8,142 nt of DNA from Cloacimonetes bacterium UBA5456 (GCA_002427325.1 DIQS01000040.1:1-8142), one strand, 5' to 3'. Counted from the stretch's first letter, positions 1-7,536 are shown. Numbers and translations: made by a program. The notes: a model not told the origin generated them from the letters alone.

Positions 1-231
1 GTGGATGTTATCATCTTCACCGGTGGCGTGGGTGAAAACATGCCGATCTTAAGAGAATTGGTCTTAAGAGACATGGATTTCTTTGGCATCGAGCTGGATG
101 AAACTGAAAACGCTAAGTTTACGGGCGATATTCAGATGCTCAGCACAGAAAACTCTAAGATCAAGATCATGAAAATCCCTACAAATGAGGAATTAATGAT
201 TGCAATGGAGACCCAAAGACTGCTTTCATAG
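1..231 (+). CDS. ackA: Acetate kinase, C-terminal fragment (5' end outside window)
   Basis: Acetate kinase interconverts acetate plus ATP with acetyl phosphate plus ADP in the cytoplasm. With phosphotransacetylase it makes ATP in fermentation or activates acetate. Only the last 76 codons and the stop are present; the GTG at base 1 is simply where the window begins, since the family is about 400 residues long. What is seen is the conserved FTGGVGEN segment (residues 6-13 of the fragment), which belongs to the nucleotide-binding region of the ASKHA-fold acetokinases, then the GIELDE segment and the near-terminal IPTNEELMIA block typical of AckA. The C-terminus is intact. No terminator is visible in the 50 bp before the next gene, so read-through into the histidine kinase is possible. 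Propionate or butyrate kinase is the main alternative, but the IPTNEELMIA ending favours acetate kinase. Confidence 0.93.
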   Translation: MDVIIFTGGVGENMPILRELVLRDMDFFGIELDETENAKFTGDIQMLSTENSKIKIMKIPTNEELMIAMETQRLLS

Positions 232-281
232 AAATAATCGAAAAAGAAACCTGATTAGACCTGTCAAAGGATGTAACGATC

Positions 282-3167
282 ATGAAAACATTTAATGCAA
301 GCTTTTTTAAGGCGCTCTATGAATATTCACCGATCGCATTGTGGGTTGTGGATTTCACCAAAATATTGAAGTGCCTTGAGAGTCACAAAGAGCAAGTGGG
401 CAAGGATGTAGTTGCTTTTTTTAATGAGAATCACGATAAGGCAATAGAATGCATGAAATTGCTTCATGTGGTAAATGTGAACAGAGCTACGCTGAGGCTT
501 ACCGAAGCAAGAAGTTTGGAAGAGCTGAATGAAAATATTCATCATGTGATGCCTTACCAAGCTTTGGCCGCCCTGTTGGAAACAGCAAGGACGCATCATG
601 GTGGCACCAGTTTCTTTGAAAAGAACGGGTTTATAGGAACCCTCCACAAAAAACAAAAACGCGTTCGTATATCTTGGTCGGTTGTTGGAGATGACGAGCA
701 TGCCCTCGAACACGTAATTGTTGGCATGCAAGATATCGATGAATTGCATACAGTAAATATAAAACTGACCGAGCAAGAAGCTCTATTTAGATGCATCTTT
801 GAACAAGCCTCCGACGGCATCATGATCTTGGATAAAAATCTGGATATCTTGCTGATTAATGAAAAGCTCACCGAACACACAGGTCTGGAAAGCAGTGAAC
901 TGATTGGCAAAAATCTTCATCATTTCCATCGTCGTAGCTTAGAGCAAATCCAATTAGAAGAGGCAGTCACCGTCAGCGATGAAAGACTGCAACAGTTCAT
1001 CGAAGATCAGAAAAAAAGTGATTTCAGTCATGAATATAATTTCATCGATAAAAGAGGCAAGAAAAGGTCTCAAAAACAAACATTGGTTTCCTTAGACAAA
1101 GGAAATGAGCAGATATATACTCTCATAATTCAAGATTTTACATCTCTGAAAAGATCACAGATGGCAAGCAATATCTTGCATGAGATTTCTCACGCTGTGA
1201 ATGTCGTGGATAGTCTTGAAGACCTCTTTCGCATCATTCACAAATCATTGGGCAAAATTGTTGACGTTACAAACTTCTTTATCGCACTCTATGATAGCAG
1301 GCAAAATCTCATCACCTTCCCCTATCTTGTGGACGAGGTGAATGACGATAGTAGCCCTCTGGATATCCAAGACGGATCATCGCTCACCGCTCAGATCATA
1401 CTCGGCGAGAAGAGCGTGCTCATGGATTATCAAGCCATAGAAGATTGGGGAAAAGATAAGGGGGTTGTGGGTTCAATATGTAAGAACTTCCTCGGTATCC
1501 CGTTGATCATCAAAGACGAGGTAATTGGTGCAATCGCGCTTCAATCCTATACAAAGGACGATCTTTATGACAATGATGATAAGATTCTCTTGGAATCCAT
1601 CTCCGAACAGATAGCCTTTGCCCTTAATAAGAAGCAAGCCGATGAAGAGATCAGCGTTCTCTTTCAAGCTATTGAACAGGCAGGAGATGGCATACTTATC
1701 TTCAACCCTGATGGCACTATCAAATATGTGAACACAGTCTTTGAACGCATCAGCTCCTATCGCAGAATTGAACTCATGGGCAAGTCCTTTGAAACGCTAC
1801 CCTTTGATGATACCAGCGAAAATGAGATGCATAAGCTGTGGCTGAGGGTTCGCTCCGGTCAGCCTTGGCGCGGGAAATTGAGCATGACTCGCAAAGATGG
1901 GATGAAAATCACATTGGAGCTATCCGTCAAACCCGTGATAGACGAAGATGATAAGCTCTCAAACATCATCGCCAATTGTAAGGACATAACCTATGAATTG
2001 ATGCGCGATGAACAGCAAAAACGCACGCAACGCCTGGAAGCTGTGGGCAGACTCACCGGCGGAATCGCACATGACTTTAATAACATCCTCTCCGCCATCA
2101 TCGGCTATTCAGAATTGGCAGGAGACGATATGGACCCCGAAAGCGAAGCTGCTGAAAGCATTATGGAAGTTCTTGCGAGTGCAGGACGCGCTAAAGAGAT
2201 GATAGCCCACCTGTTGGCATTCTCGCGTCAGGAAGAGTCAAAGACGGAAGTCATTGAATTGGCAGACCACGTTCGCGAGTCTGTTCGCTTTTTGCGCAGC
2301 TATATTCCACGCTCTATTAAGGTCGTGGAAAACATCACCGACGGACAAACTACAATGATCGCCGTTCCGGGACAAATCCACCAGATTATCATCAATCTCG
2401 GCACCAATGCTTCGCATGCGCTCAGTCGTGAAGATGCCATGATCCGCATAGACCTCAATCAGGTGAACCTGAGCTCGGACATGATGAAGTCTTTCCCGGA
2501 GTTGGAGCAAAGCCAATATCTCAAAGTCTCGGTTACAGATAATGGAACGGGAATAGACCCCTCTATCTTGGAGAAGATCTACGATCCATATTTCACCACC
2601 AAAGCACCCAACGAAGGAACCGGACTGGGGCTCTCCGTGGTCTATAGCATCGTGGAATATCATAAAGGCGCCATCCGCATCGAAAGTGAACTGGGAGTGG
2701 GCACCACTTTCCATATCTATCTACCTATGTATATCCCCGATACTTGGCATCAAAACGGAATTGAACCGGAAGTGATCAACCAAGTGGAAGGAAATGAAAC
2801 CATCATGTTTGTGGACGATGAGCCGACATTGGTCAGCGTGTTTCGTCAAGGACTCATGCGCCTCGGCTACAAAGTTGAAGGCTTCATCGATTCACGTAAG
2901 GCTCTGGAACAATTTAAAAAGAACCCTGATAAATTTGACATGGTCGTGACAGATACCACGATGCCCTATATCAATGGAGTAGATATGGCTGAGCAGATGC
3001 TTGAGATCAGAAAAGACTTGCCAATCATCATCTGCACAGGCTTCACGACACTGATCTCCGTGGAAGAAGCACGCAATAAAGGAATCAGAGACTTCGTGAT
3101 GAAACCCTTCAAAATCAGGGATATAGCAGCGCGCATCCGTGAGATATTCGATGGAGATATAACTTGA
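282..3167 (+). CDS. Soluble hybrid histidine kinase, PAS-PAS-GAF-PAS-HisKA-HATPase-REC
   Basis: A 961-residue sensor kinase with no transmembrane segment, so it should sense a cytoplasmic signal. Domains in order: a divergent N-terminal PAS-like region (about 5-155, opening with the SPIALWVVDF type of start), PAS (about 165-290), GAF (about 294-450), PAS (about 458-580), HisKA dimerisation domain with phospho-acceptor H597 in GGIAHDFNN, HATPase (N box N705-LGTN, G1 DNGTG from D753, G2 GTGLGL from G779) and a C-terminal receiver (acidic D845/D846, phospho-acceptor D891 in VVTDTTMP, K941). All residues needed for autophosphorylation and transfer to its own receiver are present. There is no DNA-binding or enzymatic output domain and no response regulator gene nearby, so the partner is unknown. 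The SD is AAAGGA at 266-271, 10 nt before ATG. The 5' half looks somewhat more AT-rich than the kinase core. The ligand cannot be told from sequence. Confidence 0.95.
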   Translation: MKTFNASFFKALYEYSPIALWVVDFTKILKCLESHKEQVGKDVVAFFNENHDKAIECMKLLHVVNVNRATLRLTEARSLEELNENIHHVMPYQALAALLETARTHHGGTSFFEKNGFIGTLHKKQKRVRISWSVVGDDEHALEHVIVGMQDIDELHTVNIKLTEQEALFRCIFEQASDGIMILDKNLDILLINEKLTEHTGLESSELIGKNLHHFHRRSLEQIQLEEAVTVSDERLQQFIEDQKKSDFSHEYNFIDKRGKKRSQKQTLVSLDKGNEQIYTLIIQDFTSLKRSQMASNILHEISHAVNVVDSLEDLFRIIHKSLGKIVDVTNFFIALYDSRQNLITFPYLVDEVNDDSSPLDIQDGSSLTAQIILGEKSVLMDYQAIEDWGKDKGVVGSICKNFLGIPLIIKDEVIGAIALQSYTKDDLYDNDDKILLESISEQIAFALNKKQADEEISVLFQAIEQAGDGILIFNPDGTIKYVNTVFERISSYRRIELMGKSFETLPFDDTSENEMHKLWLRVRSGQPWRGKLSMTRKDGMKITLELSVKPVIDEDDKLSNIIANCKDITYELMRDEQQKRTQRLEAVGRLTGGIAHDFNNILSAIIGYSELAGDDMDPESEAAESIMEVLASAGRAKEMIAHLLAFSRQEESKTEVIELADHVRESVRFLRSYIPRSIKVVENITDGQTTMIAVPGQIHQIIINLGTNASHALSREDAMIRIDLNQVNLSSDMMKSFPELEQSQYLKVSVTDNGTGIDPSILEKIYDPYFTTKAPNEGTGLGLSVVYSIVEYHKGAIRIESELGVGTTFHIYLPMYIPDTWHQNGIEPEVINQVEGNETIMFVDDEPTLVSVFRQGLMRLGYKVEGFIDSRKALEQFKKNPDKFDMVVTDTTMPYINGVDMAEQMLEIRKDLPIIICTGFTTLISVEEARNKGIRDFVMKPFKIRDIAARIREIFDGDIT

Positions 3168-3424
3168 GAATAGATTTACTACTAAATAAGCTCTGCCTCA
3201 CTAAGACGCGGAGCATTGCAAAGAATGCGGCAGATAAGGGACTTCTTCAGATCAATGGAAAGCCTGCAAAAGCCTCTGCAATCGTGAAAGCGGGTGATGA
3301 GATATTGCTTAAGCTCTATGGCTATGCAAATCTCTTTCGCATCACACAAATCCCCGCGGGGAATGTTGCAAAGAAAGATGCGGGTAACTATTATGAAATG
3401 ATCTCCCGGGAGCCGATAGACTAA
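3164..3424 (+). CDS. Small S4-domain RNA-binding protein (HslR/RqcP-like)
   Basis: An 86-residue protein that is almost entirely one S4 RNA-binding domain: MRIDLLLNKLCLTKTRSIAK at the start, then a DKGLLQINGKPAKAS segment and VKAGDEI, the usual S4 helix-helix-beta layout. A short C-terminal part ends in a KKDAGNYYEMI-type segment. Length and pattern resemble the stand-alone S4 proteins HslR (Hsp15) and RqcP (YabO), which bind stalled 50S subunits carrying peptidyl-tRNA in ribosome rescue and quality control. That role is inferred by family. The start is TTG at 3164, sharing 4 nt (TTGA) with the kinase stop codon. GGAG at 3153-3156 lies 7 nt upstream and no later start would keep the conserved MRID opening, so translational coupling to the kinase is likely. 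The stop codon TAA overlaps the SD of the next gene. Confidence 0.88.
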   Translation: MRIDLLLNKLCLTKTRSIAKNAADKGLLQINGKPAKASAIVKAGDEILLKLYGYANLFRITQIPAGNVAKKDAGNYYEMISREPID

Positions 3425-3429
3425 AGGAG
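3423..3429 (+). promoter_or_regulatory. Shine-Dalgarno site of the peptidase gene
   Basis: AAAGGAG begins inside the TAA stop of the S4 gene and lies 7 nt before the ATG at 3437. It fixes that start and indicates that the peptidase is translated from the same mRNA as the two genes before it. Confidence 0.75.
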
Positions 3430-3436
3430 AAAGGCA

Positions 3437-4534
3437 ATGCGGGTTTGGTCTCGGTTAGAGAGAGGACTTCTTCCTCTTGCTCGGCTGAGAAAGCTTTTGC
3501 TATCCCTTTTCTTTGCGCTTTCTTGCCTCTGTCTCTTTGGCTTTTCCCTCTACTATGAATCAGATCTTATAGAGATCTATAGCCACAGCCCTTTGTCTCA
3601 ATCTGAACAACAACTCGGGAAAACCTTAGACTCTCGCATTACAGAGTTTCAGAAAAACATGGGCATTTATCCTTCTGAAAAGGCGAGCATATATATCATT
3701 CGCGATGAAAAAGAATATCGCAGCTTTAGCTTGGGAAGAGCTCAGATCGTGGAACATAGCAATGGCTTCTATGATAGCAAGGATAATGTCATCCGAGTGC
3801 GTGCGCCGGAACATGTGAAAGAGAACTATGTCAACCTGCTCTTGCATGAATATATCCATTGGTATATAGACCTGCTCTTCCAAAATGCACCGCTGTGGTT
3901 TCATGAGGGGCTCGCTACTTCTCAAAGCCAGCCGTTGGGATATGAGCGCTATCTCATCTATCTCAGAGAGAGCCTGATCAATCCTTCCGGCAATCTCTTT
4001 CGCCTGTCATACAGCTATCCCCAAAGAAAGGAAGATTGGGATGGCTTTTATATCAGTTCCACCATGGCGCTGCGCTTTATGCAAGAACAACACGAGAAGC
4101 AGTGGGAGAGATTTTGGTCAAGGGTGGCACAAGAATATTGGGCGGGGAAGAAGGCTCATTTCAGCCGAACTTTTAGCCAAAGCTATGGAGAAACCATGTG
4201 GGACTTTCATACGCGCTTCACTGCACATAGCAAGCGACAGGGCTATTTCTATCTCGTGGTACTCGGCAATAGTCTCCTCATCGCGCTCTTGCCTATTGTG
4301 ATGCTGATTGCGGCACATAAACGGAGAAAGAAGATGAAGCTCTTGCCGGATATGCCGCTTATCAATGATGAAGAAATGGATAATCCGGGTGCAAGCTATC
4401 ACGTGGTGATAAGCAAGCCGGAAACATACTATCACGCAGGGATGGATGGTGCAAAGGTGAACTATCAGATAGAGATGGAGGAGACGGAGACTAACTATGA
4501 CGAGGAGCCGGACAATCCCGAGACAAAGGATTGA
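3437..4534 (+). CDS. Membrane-anchored zinc metallopeptidase, peptidase MA-like gluzincin
   Basis: A 365-residue protein with a positively charged start (RVWSRLERG...ARLRK), one hydrophobic segment at about 20-40 (signal anchor), an extracytoplasmic domain, and a second membrane segment at about 271-293 followed by the basic stop-transfer sequence HKRRKKMK. The catalytic motif is HEYIH at residues 137-141, and WFHEGLA supplies the likely third zinc ligand E157, 16 residues after H141. This is the HExxH...E arrangement of peptidase MA-like gluzincins. The topology suggests a periplasmic or outward-facing catalytic domain held by two membrane passes, with both termini inside. The last 70 or so residues are acidic and rich in Tyr, Glu and Asn, low in complexity, with no known domain. 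The substrate is unknown. A good SD and a 12-bp gap from the S4 gene support cotranscription. The family assignment is firm at motif level only. Confidence 0.82.
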   Translation: MRVWSRLERGLLPLARLRKLLLSLFFALSCLCLFGFSLYYESDLIEIYSHSPLSQSEQQLGKTLDSRITEFQKNMGIYPSEKASIYIIRDEKEYRSFSLGRAQIVEHSNGFYDSKDNVIRVRAPEHVKENYVNLLLHEYIHWYIDLLFQNAPLWFHEGLATSQSQPLGYERYLIYLRESLINPSGNLFRLSYSYPQRKEDWDGFYISSTMALRFMQEQHEKQWERFWSRVAQEYWAGKKAHFSRTFSQSYGETMWDFHTRFTAHSKRQGYFYLVVLGNSLLIALLPIVMLIAAHKRRKKMKLLPDMPLINDEEMDNPGASYHVVISKPETYYHAGMDGAKVNYQIEMEETETNYDEEPDNPETKD

Positions 4535-4565
4535 TAAGGAGATCTCGCAATAAAAACACTGTCCC

Positions 4566-4580
4566 GTCAAAAGACTTGAC
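4566..4580. repeat. Short inverted repeat overlapping the tldD promoter -35 box
   Basis: GTCAA (4566-4570) and TTGAC (4576-4580) form a perfect 5-bp dyad with a 5-bp spacer. The right arm forms most of the -35 box of the promoter at 4576-4605. It could be an operator half-site pair, but dyads this short also arise by chance. Confidence 0.3.
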
Positions 4581-4605
4581 ACATTAGACTTTGATTTCTT
4601 ATTAT
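4576..4605 (+). promoter_or_regulatory. Sigma70-type promoter of the tldD-tldE operon
   Basis: A consensus -35 TTGACA (4576-4581), an 18-bp spacer and a -10 TATTAT (4600-4605; 5 of 6 match to TATAAT) lie upstream of the tldD-like gene. Transcription would start near 4612, giving a 5' leader of about 40 nt. It is the best-matching promoter in the window and separates the TldD/TldE operon from the kinase-S4-peptidase run. I see no clear terminator between 4535 and 4575, so some read-through from upstream is likely. Confidence 0.65.
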
Positions 4606-4640
4606 CATTTCAAGCAAACAATTTTAAGAATCCTATAGAT

Positions 4641-4645
4641 GGAGG
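4641..4645 (+). promoter_or_regulatory. Shine-Dalgarno site of the tldD-like gene
   Basis: GGAGG lies 7 nt before the ATG at 4653. This near-ideal site supports the chosen start. Confidence 0.75.
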
Positions 4646-4652
4646 ATGGATT

Positions 4653-6095
4653 ATGAACTATCTCGATCTTGCAATGGATGCGGCTTTGAGCCTCGGCGCT
4701 GAATATGCCGATATCCGCATCCAAAAGACCACCGACCAAGTGGTGAGCATGCGCAATCTCAGCCTCAAGAACGCTGATATTCGCATCATCGATGGCTATG
4801 GCATCCGAATCTTTAAAGACGGAGCTTGGGGCTTTGCCCACAACAATGTCTTCTCTAAAGAAGCCGTGATCAAGGCGGTGAATAGAGCCTATGAGATCGC
4901 CTGCCTTTCTGCCAAGGTGAACAAAGATAAGAAACTGAAACTCGCGCCGGAGCGCAGCTATATCGCCAGCTTCAAGACACCGCTGAAGGTCGATTCCTTT
5001 GATGTCCCGCTCTCCCAGAAAGTGGAAATGATGATGGATGTAAATAGCATCATGATGGCTTTTGATGGCATCGCTCAAACTAATTTCAACCTGATCATGC
5101 ACAAGGATGAAAAGCTCTTTGCCAGCACCCTCGGCACAAGGCTGGAAATCAACCACCAATTCATTGATCCCGTGATCACTGCAACCGCTATTCACGGCGG
5201 AGACAGCCAATCCAGAACCTTTGACGAAGGTGGACGCGCCGTGGGCTGGGAGTGGATTGAGAGTATGGATCTAAACGAGAAAGCCAAGCAGATCGCCGAA
5301 GAAGCACTGATCAAGGTCAAAGCCGATGCGCTGGGTCCCGAAGAACGCCGCACCTTGATCTTAGACCCCAATCACCTCGGACTCACCATGCACGAATCTG
5401 TGGGACATCCCACCGAGCTCGATCGCGTTCTGGGCTGGGAAGCCGACTATGCCGGCATCTCTTTTGCAACCCCTGAAAAGCTCAAGAACTATCAATATGG
5501 CAGCAAAATCGTGAACTTCATGGGCGATAACACCCTCGAAGGCGGACTCGCAACCATGGGCTTTGACGACGATGGCGTGCCCGGTCAGAAGTGGCATATC
5601 ATCAAAGACGGAATACTCAACGAATATGGCAGCACTCGCGACACCGCCATGGAGATTGGCTTGAACTATTCCCGCGGCTGCAATCGCGCTACCTATTACT
5701 ACGATCAGCCCATCAACCGCATCCCAAACCTCTATCTCATGCCCGGCAAAGAAAAGCTCTCTTTGGGGCAGCTCATTGCCGATACTGAAGACGGAGTCTA
5801 TATCCAAGGTCGCGGCAGCTTCTCGATCGATCAACACCGCGTGAACTTCCAATTTGGCGGAGACTTCTTCTGGGAAATCAAGAACGGCAAACTGCATCGC
5901 CCGCTCAAGAAAGTGCTCTATAAATCCTCTAATCCCGAGTTTTGGAACTCCTGTGATGCCATCTGCGACGAGCGCTTCTGGCGTCCCTTTGGCGTGGTGA
6001 ATTGCGGCAAAGGACAGCCCAGCCAAACGGCGAGAATGACGCACGGTGCATCGCCGGCAAGATTCAGAAATATCCGCGTGGGAGGCTCACAATGA
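4653..6095 (+). CDS. tldD: TldD-family metalloprotease, catalytic subunit
   Basis: A 480-residue cytoplasmic protein of the TldD/PmbA (modulator of DNA gyrase) family. Known TldD/TldE complexes are zinc proteases that degrade or trim unfolded or leader-bearing peptides, such as microcin B17 and the antitoxin CcdA in E. coli. The N-terminal domain (about 1-190) is followed by the C-terminal catalytic domain. That domain carries the HExxxH motif HESVGH at 247-252, with E248 as catalytic base, and a conserved Cys in NCGKGQP (C451) that in characterised TldD is the third metal ligand. The TEDGVYIQGRGSFSIDQ segment and the ending NIRVGG are also typical. All active-site residues are present, so it should be active. 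It sits behind its own promoter and overlaps the inactive-type partner gene by 4 nt, as expected for obligate complex subunits. No precursor-peptide gene is visible nearby, so the substrate is unknown. Confidence 0.92.
   Translation: MNYLDLAMDAALSLGAEYADIRIQKTTDQVVSMRNLSLKNADIRIIDGYGIRIFKDGAWGFAHNNVFSKEAVIKAVNRAYEIACLSAKVNKDKKLKLAPERSYIASFKTPLKVDSFDVPLSQKVEMMMDVNSIMMAFDGIAQTNFNLIMHKDEKLFASTLGTRLEINHQFIDPVITATAIHGGDSQSRTFDEGGRAVGWEWIESMDLNEKAKQIAEEALIKVKADALGPEERRTLILDPNHLGLTMHESVGHPTELDRVLGWEADYAGISFATPEKLKNYQYGSKIVNFMGDNTLEGGLATMGFDDDGVPGQKWHIIKDGILNEYGSTRDTAMEIGLNYSRGCNRATYYYDQPINRIPNLYLMPGKEKLSLGQLIADTEDGVYIQGRGSFSIDQHRVNFQFGGDFFWEIKNGKLHRPLKKVLYKSSNPEFWNSCDAICDERFWRPFGVVNCGKGQPSQTARMTHGASPARFRNIRVGGSQ
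6080..6085 (+). promoter_or_regulatory. Shine-Dalgarno site of the tldE-like gene
   Basis: GGGAGG lies 6 nt before the ATG at 6092, inside the last codons of tldD. It decides the start: an in-frame ATG at 6002 would add 30 residues with no family resemblance and overlap tldD by 94 nt. Confidence 0.8.
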
Positions 6096-7381
6096 AGACA
6101 GAAGATATCAGAAGATTCATCACCGATAACGTTAGTGCTGACGACTTTAGCTGCTTGATCAGAGAGATCGACAGCCATGAAACTCGCTTTGCTCAGAACG
6201 GCATCACCCAACATTTGGCAGGACCAAAGATGAGCATCACGCTCAGCCTCTCCTTTGGCAAGAAGAGCGGCTCCAGCTCCACCAATCAAAGCAATGAGAA
6301 GAGCCTCAGAGAGCTGATCAAGACCGCCGAGGACATCGCAAGACTGGCGCCTGAAGACCCCGAACATATCCCTTCCGCCAAAGAGATGAAACTCCCTAAA
6401 GGTGAGAACCTCTCGCAAGCAACCCTGAAGCTCAGTCCCGAGACTATGGTAGATATCGTGCAGAAAAGCATCGACAAGGCGCGGGCAATGGACGCACAAG
6501 TCTCCGGCATGTGCGAAAAGCATCACTTTAAGCTTTGTATGTTCACCAAGAACGGCTTTAATGGCACGGATGAATTCAGCTCTTTCGGACACTCCATGAC
6601 GCTCAAGAAAGGCGAGGTAGAAACCAAGGTGAGCTATGACTCCAAGGACTATGCCGGCTTTGATTTAGACAGCCTTTTTGCGCGTCTTGCCTCCCAAGCC
6701 GAGGCTTTAAGAGAGATGAAGAGCTTCGACGCCCAGAAGATAGCCGTCATCCTCCGCCCTGCCGCACTCATGGAATTGCTCTGGTATATGGGTTGGATGC
6801 TCAATCGCAGGCAAAGCGACGAAGGCTTCACGCCCTTCACCGGCATGTTAGATCAGCAGTGCTTCGGCGAGCTCTTTAACTTCAGCTCCACTCGCACAAA
6901 AGCCGAGATCACCGCCAATTCCTTCATCACCGGCTGGGGCATGCCCGAAGGTATTCCCGCCATGGAAACAACATGGGTAGAAAACGGCGTGCTCAAAAAC
7001 ATGCCAACCAGCAGATATTGGGCAGAAAAGACGGACGCCAAACCCTCCGGCATCTTCAACATGTATATCCAAGGCGGCGATACGAGCGAAGAAGAGATGA
7101 TGAAGATGGTACCGCGCGGACTGATCATCAACCGCTTTTGGTATATCCGCCCAGTCGATATGAAGAGAGGCGAACTCACGGGCATGACCCGCGATGGCGT
7201 GCTCTATTTCGAAGATGGAAAGGTCAAGCATGCAGTGAACAACCTGCGCTTTAACGAGATTCCTCACGAGATGACCCGACGCATCCTCGCCTTAGGCAAA
7301 GAAGAGCTCGCTTCAGCAAGTGCAATAATCCCCACCGCACTTATCAAGGACTTCAATTTCGTAGATAAAACAAACTTCTAA
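6092..7381 (+). CDS. tldE: TldE/PmbA-family protein, non-catalytic partner of TldD
   Basis: A 429-residue paralogue of the TldD family (also called PmbA). In characterised systems TldE lacks the metal site but is needed to form the active heteromeric protease with TldD and to shape the substrate channel. No HExxxH is present, which fits the partner role. The C-terminal block RGLIINRFWYIRPVD...ELTGMTRDGVLYFEDGKVKHAVNNLRFNE closely follows the PmbA pattern, and TSRYWAEKTDAKPSG occupies the usual place before it. The start is ATG 6092, which shares ATGA with the tldD stop, so translation is coupled and a stoichiometric complex is expected. The next gene is beyond a hairpin at 7394-7436. An alternative reading as a second TldD-like subunit is unlikely without the metal motif. 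Confidence 0.9.
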   Translation: MKTEDIRRFITDNVSADDFSCLIREIDSHETRFAQNGITQHLAGPKMSITLSLSFGKKSGSSSTNQSNEKSLRELIKTAEDIARLAPEDPEHIPSAKEMKLPKGENLSQATLKLSPETMVDIVQKSIDKARAMDAQVSGMCEKHHFKLCMFTKNGFNGTDEFSSFGHSMTLKKGEVETKVSYDSKDYAGFDLDSLFARLASQAEALREMKSFDAQKIAVILRPAALMELLWYMGWMLNRRQSDEGFTPFTGMLDQQCFGELFNFSSTRTKAEITANSFITGWGMPEGIPAMETTWVENGVLKNMPTSRYWAEKTDAKPSGIFNMYIQGGDTSEEEMMKMVPRGLIINRFWYIRPVDMKRGELTGMTRDGVLYFEDGKVKHAVNNLRFNEIPHEMTRRILALGKEELASASAIIPTALIKDFNFVDKTNF

Positions 7382-7393
7382 ACCTCAAAATAT

Positions 7394-7437
7394 AAGGGCT
7401 GTCGATAGAATTCCACATTATTCTTCGGCAGCCCTTT
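7394..7437 (+). terminator. Hairpin terminator after tldE
   Basis: AAGGGCTGTCG (7394-7404) pairs with CGGCAGCCCTT (7426-7436): 11 bp with one G-U pair. An additional inner stem is AGAAT (7407-7411) with ATTCT (7420-7424). The stem begins 13 bp after the tldE stop. The tail, TTTACTCTTC, is only moderately T-rich, so termination may be incomplete or the hairpin may mainly protect the 3' end. Confidence 0.65.
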
Positions 7438-7465
7438 ACTCTTCTAAATACCATTCAAACAGCTT

Positions 7466-7504
7466 GCATAAAGCCCCGACGGTACAGTCAGTTATGCTTT
7501 TTAT
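7466..7504 (+). terminator. Possible second terminator
   Basis: GCATAA (7466-7471) and TTATGC (7492-7497) form a 6-bp stem, with an inner GAC/GTC 3-bp stem at 7478-7480 and 7487-7489, followed directly by TTTTTAT. The T-run is better than that of the hairpin just upstream, but the stem is AT-rich and the loop large. It may back up the tldE terminator or end a small RNA. Confidence 0.35.
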
Positions 7505-7536
7505 CATCGAATAAACAGCGTGTACAAAAGCGAACT

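Noticed and set aside
2238..2714. Minus-strand open frame of 158 codons opposite the kinase core
   Set aside because: It is the reverse shadow of the HATPase region, whose motifs are all in the + frame.
4605..5210. Minus-strand open frame of 201 codons opposite tldD
   Set aside because: It is antisense to a conserved gene, its composition follows from the tldD codons, and it matches no family.
6002..6091. Upstream in-frame ATG extending tldE by 30 residues
   Set aside because: It overlaps tldD by 94 nt, has no SD and adds unconserved sequence, whereas ATG 6092 has GGGAGG 6 nt upstream and the classic ATGA overlap.
5361..6592. Minus-strand open frames of 227 and 224 codons opposite tldD/tldE
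   Set aside because: They mirror the conserved TldD and TldE coding frames, and I see no SD or domain.
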